The notes below the pieces were generated by a model. It saw nothing but the letters and a program-made list of their open reading frames with translations, ran no database searches and was not told the origin of the DNA. Position numbers and translations under genes: made by a program. Positions 58,906-64,000 of a DNA stretch of 64,000 nucleotides are shown in pieces (the stretch's first letter is position 1; the number at the start of each line of letters is the position of its first letter). Source of the DNA: JADYZU01 sp964540965 (GTDB taxonomy: Bacteria; Pseudomonadota; Alphaproteobacteria; Rhodobacterales; Rhodobacteraceae). Where the stretch lies: the NCBI GenBank assembly GCA_964540965.1, contig CAZIOT010000004.1:124001-188000 (forward strand), given 5' to 3'.

Positions 58906-60336
58906 CTATCCGTGGGCGATCATCACATGCCGCACGGCGGTATAATCCTCGAGAGCATAGCCCGACAGATCCTTGCCGTATCCCGATTGCTTCAACCCGC
59001 CATGCGGCATCTCGCTGACCAGCATGAAATGGGTGTTCACCCAGGTGCAGCCGTATTGCAGGCGGCTGGCGATGCCCATGGCGCGGCCGACATCGCGGGT
59101 CCAGACCGATGACGACAGGCCATAGGGGCTGTCGTTGGCCCAGTCGACGGCGGTATCGACATCATCGAACCGCGTGACCGAGACCACGGGGCCGAACACC
59201 TCGCGCTGGACGATCTCGTCGGTCTGCAGGGCGCCGGCGACCACGGTCGGGCGGTAATAGAACCCCGGCCCGTCGCCGGCCGATCCGCCCGTCGTCACCT
59301 CGACATGGTTCAACTCGGCGGCGCGGCTGACAAAGCTGGCCACCCGGTCGCGCTGGCGGGGCGAGATCAGCGGCGGCATCTCGTTCTTCGCATCGTCGGG
59401 GTCGTCGAAGGTGATCGAGGCGGCGGCGGCGGACAGGTCGGCCACCAGCGCATCATAGATCTTCGGTCCGGCATAGACGCGGCAGGCGGCGGTGCAATCC
59501 TGCCCGGCGTTGTAGAAGGAAAACGCCCGCAGCCCGGCGACCACGGCACCAAGGTCGGCATCGTCCATCACGATGACCGGGGCCTTGCCGCCCAGCTCCA
59601 GATGGGTCCGCTTGACGGTTTTCGACGCCGCGACCAGCATCTTCTTGCCCGTCGCCACATCGCCGGTCAGGGAAATCATGTCGACGCCGGGATGGTTGAT
59701 CAGCGTGTTGCCGACCGTGCCGCCCTGCCCGACCACGATGTTGACCACGCCCTCGGGCAGAACCTCGGCCAGCACGCGCGCCAGTTTCAGCGCGGTCAGC
59801 GGCGTCTGTTCGCTGGGTTTCATCACCACGCAATTGCCGCCGGCGATGGCGGGGGCCAGTTTCCACGCCATCATCATCATCGGGTAATTCCACGGCGCGA
59901 TGCTGGCCACGACGCCGATCGGATCGCGGCGGATCATCGACGTGTGCCCCGGCAGGTATTCCCCCGCCACCGCGCCGTGCATGTTCCTGACCGCGCCCGC
60001 GAAAAAGCGGAAGCAGTCGGCGATGGCCGGCAGTTCGTCGTTCAGCGCGGCACCGACAGGCTTGCCGCAATTCAGCGCCTCGAGCGCGGCAAAGGCCGCG
60101 GCATCGGCCTCGATCCGGTCGGCGATCTGGAGAAGATAGCCCGACCGTTGCGCCGGCGTGGTCCGCGACCAGCCCGCGAATGCCTTGCGCGCCGCGGCGA
60201 CGGCGCGGTCGATCTGGTCGGTCGATGCCTCGGGCAGTTTCAGGATCACCCCGCCGGTGCGCGGGTTCAGGATCATCTCCTCGGCCTCGGTCCCGGCCTC
60301 GAAGGCGCCGCCGATCAGCATCGCGGTATCCATCAT
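58906..60336 (-). CDS. Aldehyde dehydrogenase, gamma-aminobutyraldehyde type
   Basis: A 476-residue NAD-dependent dehydrogenase. VASIAPWNYPMMMMAWKLAP and SLTGDVATGKKML are cofactor segments; LELGGKAPVIVMDDAD holds the catalytic Glu, and YNAGQDCTAACRV the catalytic Cys. The sequence is of the PatD/betaine-aldehyde class, and its place at the end of a polyamine ABC operon supports 4-aminobutanal or a related amino-aldehyde as substrate. Twelve bases separate it from the PotC gene. Confidence 0.92.
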   Translation of the reverse strand: MMDTAMLIGGAFEAGTEAEEMILNPRTGGVILKLPEASTDQIDRAVAAARKAFAGWSRTTPAQRSGYLLQIADRIEADAAAFAALEALNCGKPVGAALNDELPAIADCFRFFAGAVRNMHGAVAGEYLPGHTSMIRRDPIGVVASIAPWNYPMMMMAWKLAPAIAGGNCVVMKPSEQTPLTALKLARVLAEVLPEGVVNIVVGQGGTVGNTLINHPGVDMISLTGDVATGKKMLVAASKTVKRTHLELGGKAPVIVMDDADLGAVVAGLRAFSFYNAGQDCTAACRVYAGPKIYDALVADLSAAAASITFDDPDDAKNEMPPLISPRQRDRVASFVSRAAELNHVEVTTGGSAGDGPGFYYRPTVVAGALQTDEIVQREVFGPVVSVTRFDDVDTAVDWANDSPYGLSSSVWTRDVGRAMGIASRLQYGCTWVNTHFMLVSEMPHGGLKQSGYGKDLSGYALEDYTAVRHVMIAHG

Positions 60337-60348
60337 CGTTTTCCTTTC

Positions 60349-61152
60349 TTATTTGCCGCTGCCGGCCACCGTCTCGGTGCCGCGCGTCAGGTAATAGGCG
60401 CCAAGGATCGGCAGGAAGGTCAGCAGGACCACGACCATGGCCACGACATTGGTGACGGGCCGTTCGCGCGGCCGCACCAGTTCTTCCAGCATCCAGATCG
60501 GCAGTGTCTGCTGCTGCCCGGCGGTGAATGTGGTGACGATCACCTCGTCAAAGGACAGGGCGAAGGCCAGCATGCCCCCGGCCAGAAGGGCGGTGGCGAT
60601 GTTCGGCAGCACCACCAGCCGGAAGGTCTGAAAGCCGGTCGCGCCCAGATCCATCGCCGCCTCGACCAGGTTCGCCGATACCCGGCGGAACCGCGCCACC
60701 GCGTTGTTGTAAACGACGACGATGCAGAAGGTGGCGTGGCCAAGGATGATGGTCCAGGTCGAGAACGGCACATCCATCAGCGAGAATGCCGAGCGCAGCG
60801 AGATGCCGGTGATGATGCCGGGCAGCGCAAGGGGCAGGACGACCAGCAGGCTGATCGCCTCGCGCCCGAAAAAGCGCGACCGCGCCACGGCGGCGGCACA
60901 AAGCGTGCCCAGCACCAGCGCCAGCGCCGTCGACACCGCCGCCACCCGCAATGACAGCCCCATCGCCGCCCAGATGTCGGGCCGGTCCCACGCCGCGCCG
61001 AACCATTGCAGCGTCAGGCCGGGCGGCGGCCATTGATAGGACCGCTCCTCGGTGGTGAAGGCGTAGACGAAGATCAGAAGGATCGGCAGGTGCAGGAACA
61101 ACAGCCCGCCGCCGGCCAAGATCTTGAGCCACAGGGGGGCGCGCGCAGTCAC
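60349..61152 (-). CDS. Polyamine-type ABC importer permease PotC
   Basis: A 267-residue inner-membrane permease with GTG start. FLHLPILLIFVYAFTTEERS is the usual first helix, LPLALPGIITGISL a middle one, and NLVEAAMDLGATGFQTFRLV the EAA loop. A hairpin-rich gap of 60 bases separates it from potB. It partners PotB and the PotA ATPase; spermidine/putrescine family. Confidence 0.92.
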   Translation of the reverse strand: MTARAPLWLKILAGGGLLFLHLPILLIFVYAFTTEERSYQWPPPGLTLQWFGAAWDRPDIWAAMGLSLRVAAVSTALALVLGTLCAAAVARSRFFGREAISLLVVLPLALPGIITGISLRSAFSLMDVPFSTWTIILGHATFCIVVVYNNAVARFRRVSANLVEAAMDLGATGFQTFRLVVLPNIATALLAGGMLAFALSFDEVIVTTFTAGQQQTLPIWMLEELVRPRERPVTNVVAMVVVLLTFLPILGAYYLTRGTETVAGSGK

Positions 61153-61165
61153 GGCGCCACCCGAG

Positions 61166-61198
61166 GGGTTTCGAAAACCCTTGAAATTGCCCTCAAGG
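61166..61198 (-). other. Alternative small hairpins between potB and potC
   Basis: GGGTTT-CGA-AAACCC (61166-61180) and CCTTGA-N8-TCAAGG (61179-61198) overlap by two bases, so only one can form at a time. They lie in the 60-base gap between the potB stop and the potC start and might tune translation of potC. Confidence 0.35.
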
Positions 61199-61212
61199 GC
61201 ATCTGGCGCGGC

Positions 61213-62136
61213 TCACAGCGCATCGAAGGCCCCCATGCGCTTTGCCACCGTCAGGTAAACCCCCATGATCACCACCGGCACCACAGCAAAGGCGGCGGCC
61301 AGTGGCACGTTGCCGGCGGTGCCCTGATACTGATAGACGGCAAGGCCGATGAACCGGGCCGAGGTGCCGATGATCTGCGGGATGATGTAGTCGCCGAGCG
61401 TCAGCGAGAAGGTGAAGATCGACCCCGCCACCACGCCCGGCAGCGCCAGGGGCCACAGCACGCTGCGGAAGGTCTGCGCCGGAGTGGCACCCAGATCGCC
61501 CGCCGCCTCGACAAGACTAGGCGGCACCCGTTCCAGGGCCGCCTGGATCGGCAGGATCATGTAGGGCAGCCAGACATAGACGAATACGATGAAGGTGCCG
61601 GTCGGGCTGACCGACAGGGAATTGCCGCCGATGCCGGGGACAGCCAGATACCCTTCGAGCAGCGGTGTCAGGTGCAGCTTGGCGAATATCCAGCCGATGA
61701 TGCCTTCCTTGGCCAGGATCAGCTTCCAGGCATAGACCTTGACCAGATAGGACGACCACAGCGGCACCATCGCGCCCAGATAAAACAGCGCCTTCCAGCG
61801 GCCCTTGGCATAGCGGGCGGCGTAATAGGCGATGGGAAAGGCCACGGCGACGCTCGCAACCGTCACCAGCGCCGCCATCAGCACCGTGCGCCAGATGATG
61901 TCGAGATTGGCCGGCCGGCCCAGTTCGGCATAGGTGTCAAGGGTCAGCTCGTGCTTCACCATGCCGGAAAACTGGTCGATCGAGAAGAACGACTGCGCCA
62001 GCAGCGCGAAAAGCGAGCCAAGATAGATGATGCCGAGCCAGAGGAGCGGCGGCAGCAGCAGCAGGAACAGCAGCAGCCGCGGCCGCCGCCAGAACCCGTC
62101 CGACAACCGGCCGGCCAGGGTCGGTGCGGCGGTCAT
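61213..62136 (-). CDS. Polyamine-type ABC importer permease PotB
   Basis: A 307-residue inner-membrane permease. LLFLLLLPPLLWLGIIYLGS is the first helix; IVFVYVWLPYMILPIQAAL and SLVEAAGDLGATPAQTFRSV (EAA loop) are family features. It overlaps the PotA gene by four bases. The long periplasmic segment after helix one (about residues 45-80) is typical of PotB-like proteins. Confidence 0.92.
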   Translation of the reverse strand: MTAAPTLAGRLSDGFWRRPRLLLFLLLLPPLLWLGIIYLGSLFALLAQSFFSIDQFSGMVKHELTLDTYAELGRPANLDIIWRTVLMAALVTVASVAVAFPIAYYAARYAKGRWKALFYLGAMVPLWSSYLVKVYAWKLILAKEGIIGWIFAKLHLTPLLEGYLAVPGIGGNSLSVSPTGTFIVFVYVWLPYMILPIQAALERVPPSLVEAAGDLGATPAQTFRSVLWPLALPGVVAGSIFTFSLTLGDYIIPQIIGTSARFIGLAVYQYQGTAGNVPLAAAFAVVPVVIMGVYLTVAKRMGAFDAL

Positions 62137-63107
62137 GCCGCGCCCATCAGGTGCAGGTCGGCGGCGTCCCAGCCCAGCCGCACCGCCTCGCCCACCGCGG
62201 GCCGGGCGGCGTCGCGGGGCAGCAGCGCGGTCAGCCTGGTGCCCGATGCTTCGGCAGTCACGCGGGTCGCAGCGCCAAGGAAAGAGACGCCGGTGACCGT
62301 GGCGGGCACGCCGCCTTCGGCGACGATCCGCACCGCCTCGGGCCGCAGTGCGCCGGGCCGGCCCTGCCCGGTCAGCGTGGCGGGCAGCACGTTCGAGGAC
62401 CCGACGAAATCGGCGACAAAGGGCACGGCGGGGCGGTAATAGATGTCCTCGGGCGCGCCGACCTGCACGATGCGGCCTTCGTTGAACACCGCAACGCGGT
62501 CGGCCATCGACAAAGCCTCGCCCTGGTCATGGGTGACAAAGACAAAGGTGATGCCGAGGTTGCGCTGGAGGCCGCGCAATTCCTCCTGCATCGCCTCGCG
62601 CAGTTTTAGGTCAAGCGCCCCAAGCGGTTCGTCCAGCAGCAGCACCCGCGGCTTGTTGACCAAAGCGCGGGCCAGCGCCACCCGCTGCCGCTGGCCGCCC
62701 GACAATTGCGCCGGCTTGCGCGCGCCATAGCCGGGCAACGCCACCAGTTCGAGCGCCTGTTCCGCGGCACGCTGCCGTTCCACCCGGCCCTGCCCGGCAA
62801 TCTTCAGTCCGAAGGCCACGTTGTCGATCACGTTCAGATGCGGGAACAGGGCATAGTCCTGAAAGACGGTGTTCACCGGCCGCCGATAGGGCGGCACCTG
62901 CGACACATCGGTGCCGAACAGCCGGACGCTGCCCGAGGTCGGCTGTTCGAACCCGGCGATCAGCCGCAGGCAGGTGGTCTTGCCCGACCCCGAGGGGCCG
63001 AGCATGGCAAAGAATTCGCCCGGCGCGATGTCGAGCGTCACGCCGTCCACCGCACGGACTGCGCCGAAGTGACGGGTGACGTTTTCAAAGGCGACGGCTG
63101 TCGTCAT
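62133..63107 (-). CDS. Polyamine-type ABC importer ATPase PotA
   Basis: A 324-residue ATPase. GPSGSGKTTCLRLIAG (Walker A), VFQDYALFPHL, LSGGQRQRVALARAL, LLLDEPLGALD (Walker B) and FVTHDQGEALS are in order; the C-terminal TOBE domain has GRPGALRPEAVRI. The start overlaps the stop of the VOC gene, so its translation depends on that unusual neighbour. Confidence 0.95.
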   Translation of the reverse strand: MTTAVAFENVTRHFGAVRAVDGVTLDIAPGEFFAMLGPSGSGKTTCLRLIAGFEQPTSGSVRLFGTDVSQVPPYRRPVNTVFQDYALFPHLNVIDNVAFGLKIAGQGRVERQRAAEQALELVALPGYGARKPAQLSGGQRQRVALARALVNKPRVLLLDEPLGALDLKLREAMQEELRGLQRNLGITFVFVTHDQGEALSMADRVAVFNEGRIVQVGAPEDIYYRPAVPFVADFVGSSNVLPATLTGQGRPGALRPEAVRIVAEGGVPATVTGVSFLGAATRVTAEASGTRLTALLPRDAARPAVGEAVRLGWDAADLHLMGAA

Positions 63108-63826
63108 GTCCTGTTCCTGTCTTCGGCTGGCGCGTCCTGCGCCGCGCTTTCCTCGGCTAGGTGGTCAAGCGTCCGCAGATCGGCCGCCGCGTCACGGCGC
63201 GCGGCCGCGTCAAGTTCGGCCGCCGCGGCCCGCGCCGCCCGCAGCGCGCCGGCCAGCGCAAAGGCATCCCCCATGAGCGCCGCCATGTCGGCGCGCAGCA
63301 CCCAGGCGGCCAGCCTTGCGCGCGGGCTTTCCCCGGCCGCCGCTCTCAGGGCATCGTCCAGATGGGCGGCCGCCCATTCAAGGTTCTCTTCACCATAGGC
63401 CGAAAGCCGCGCCGCCTTGACCGCCCGGCCAAGGCCCGTGTGCCCGGGGTCGTCGGCCGCGGCCCGGCCGGGCGTCAGCACGATCAGATGGTTCCCGTCG
63501 GGATCGGCCATGTTGAACCGCCGGTCCTGTTTCTGCTGGCTGACCGCCCCAAGGCGCGGCAGACCGCTGCGCGGCACGCGGCCGAAGGCGGCCTTGATGC
63601 CCGCCCGGAAGGTCTGGTGCAGGGCATCGACATCGTCGCATGCCCACAACAGCAGGCCCGGCCCGGCCTGCCCGGTGAAATCGACCTGCACCCCGCCCCG
63701 CCGCACCGACAGATAGATGTAGGGCCGGCGCTGGTCGTGCAGCACCTCGAACCCCAGGGCACGCCAGAAATCAAGCGTCGCCCCGGGGTCGCCCGACCGC
63801 AGCACCGGCACCAGACGGTCGGGCAT
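63104..63826 (-). CDS. VOC/glyoxalase-like protein inside the polyamine operon
   Basis: A 240-residue protein. Residues 1-120 form a VOC (bleomycin-resistance/glyoxalase) fold: LVPVLRSGDPGATLDFWRAL, YIYLSVRRGGVQVDF and FNMADPDGNHLIVLTP. Residues 130-240 are Ala-rich and helical, looking like a tetratricopeptide-style or coiled bundle, an unusual fusion. Metal ligands are not clear. It lies between the binding-protein gene and potA, overlapping potA by four bases, so it is made with the importer. A binding or protection role is possible; no reaction can be named. Confidence 0.82.
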   Translation of the reverse strand: MPDRLVPVLRSGDPGATLDFWRALGFEVLHDQRRPYIYLSVRRGGVQVDFTGQAGPGLLLWACDDVDALHQTFRAGIKAAFGRVPRSGLPRLGAVSQQKQDRRFNMADPDGNHLIVLTPGRAAADDPGHTGLGRAVKAARLSAYGEENLEWAAAHLDDALRAAAGESPRARLAAWVLRADMAALMGDAFALAGALRAARAAAAELDAAARRDAAADLRTLDHLAEESAAQDAPAEDRNRT

Positions 63827-63832
63827 GGCGGC

Positions 63833-64000
63833 CTACCGCCCGCCGATCACGCCGATATAGTCACTGACCCAGCGGTAATAGGGCACGCAGGCATCCTCGC
63901 CCTGCGAACAATCGGCCGTGGGCGTGGTCCAGAAGCGGATCTTGTCGAAATCGTCCAGCCCGTTCGCGGTGCAGGTCTCGGCCGTCAGCATGCCGCGCCC
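63833..64000 (-). CDS. Polyamine-type ABC solute-binding protein (C-terminal fragment)
   Basis: The last 55 residues of a PotD-like binding protein, cut by the window edge; the remainder lies to the right. The visible part contains IRFWTTPTADCSQG and CVPYYRWVSDYIGVIGGR at its end. Two Cys (in ADCSQGEDAC) may form a disulfide in the periplasm. Its position before VOC-potA-potB-potC supports the call. Confidence 0.8.
   Translation of the reverse strand, partial: GRGMLTAETCTANGLDDFDKIRFWTTPTADCSQGEDACVPYYRWVSDYIGVIGGR

Overview
The window is GC-rich, densely packed bacterial DNA. Its gene content and local gene order (irr/fabA/fabB/fabI, aroA/cmk/rpsA/ihfB/lapA/trpF, lgt/SAM-methyltransferase/pgeF, miaB near phoH, Irr rather than Fur, many TRAP and ABC uptake systems) fit an alphaproteobacterium of the Rhodobacteraceae (Rhodobacter/Paracoccus-like). 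I cannot name the species. There is one tRNA gene (Gly, anticodon TCC) and no rRNA, CRISPR array, prophage or complete insertion sequence.

Positions 1-35 kb are mostly housekeeping. On the left are phoH (cut by the edge), two small envelope genes sharing an unusual Cys/Trp motif, miaB, and an unknown gene. A RAYT-type (REP-associated) transposase relative follows, sitting between two palindromes and apparently lacking its catalytic residues. Then come irr, the fatty-acid genes fabA-orf-fabB-fabI, tRNA-Gly, a MacAB-like exporter, a secreted META-domain protein, a periplasmic 5'-nucleotidase, pyrD, a MATE exporter, two thioesterases with a MerR regulator, a hydrolase and PPK2. The aroA-cmk-rpsA-ihfB-lapA-trpF group is interrupted twice. 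A GSU2403-type nucleotidyltransferase preceded by a cluster of inverted repeats lies between rpsA and ihfB. A block (histidine phosphatase, DoxX, alpha/beta hydrolase, BrkB) lies between cmk and rpsA. The coupled lgt-midA-pgeF genes and a 49-residue protein close this half.

Positions 35-54 kb are a long run of minus-strand catabolic genes. Read in the direction of transcription they are: a DeoR regulator; a TRAP transporter (DctQ-DctM-DctP); a glutamine-synthetase-like ligase; an aldehyde dehydrogenase; an iron alcohol dehydrogenase; a large LuxR/MalT-type regulator; a complete peptide/opine-type ABC transporter; a HyuA-like protein; and two DUF917 proteins. Inferred role: import and gamma-glutamylation or oxidation of an amine or amino-alcohol in the first half, and import and opening of a cyclic imide, hydantoin or lactam in the second.

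Positions 54-64 kb hold a plus-strand three-gene operon (GlpA-like FAD/[2Fe-2S] dehydrogenase, GlpB-like FAD protein, FGGY kinase) divergent from the DeoR gene. After it comes a minus-strand polyamine operon (PotD fragment, a VOC protein, PotA, PotB, PotC, gamma-aminobutyraldehyde-type dehydrogenase) that runs off the right edge.

Recurring regulatory signals stand out. Repeats of the TGTCAT type with 11-base spacing, resembling Pho boxes, precede phoH, the 5'-nucleotidase gene and (in the opposite orientation) ppk2. FNR-like TTGA-N6-TCAA sites precede ppk2 and a DUF6455 gene. All site calls are by eye and untested.
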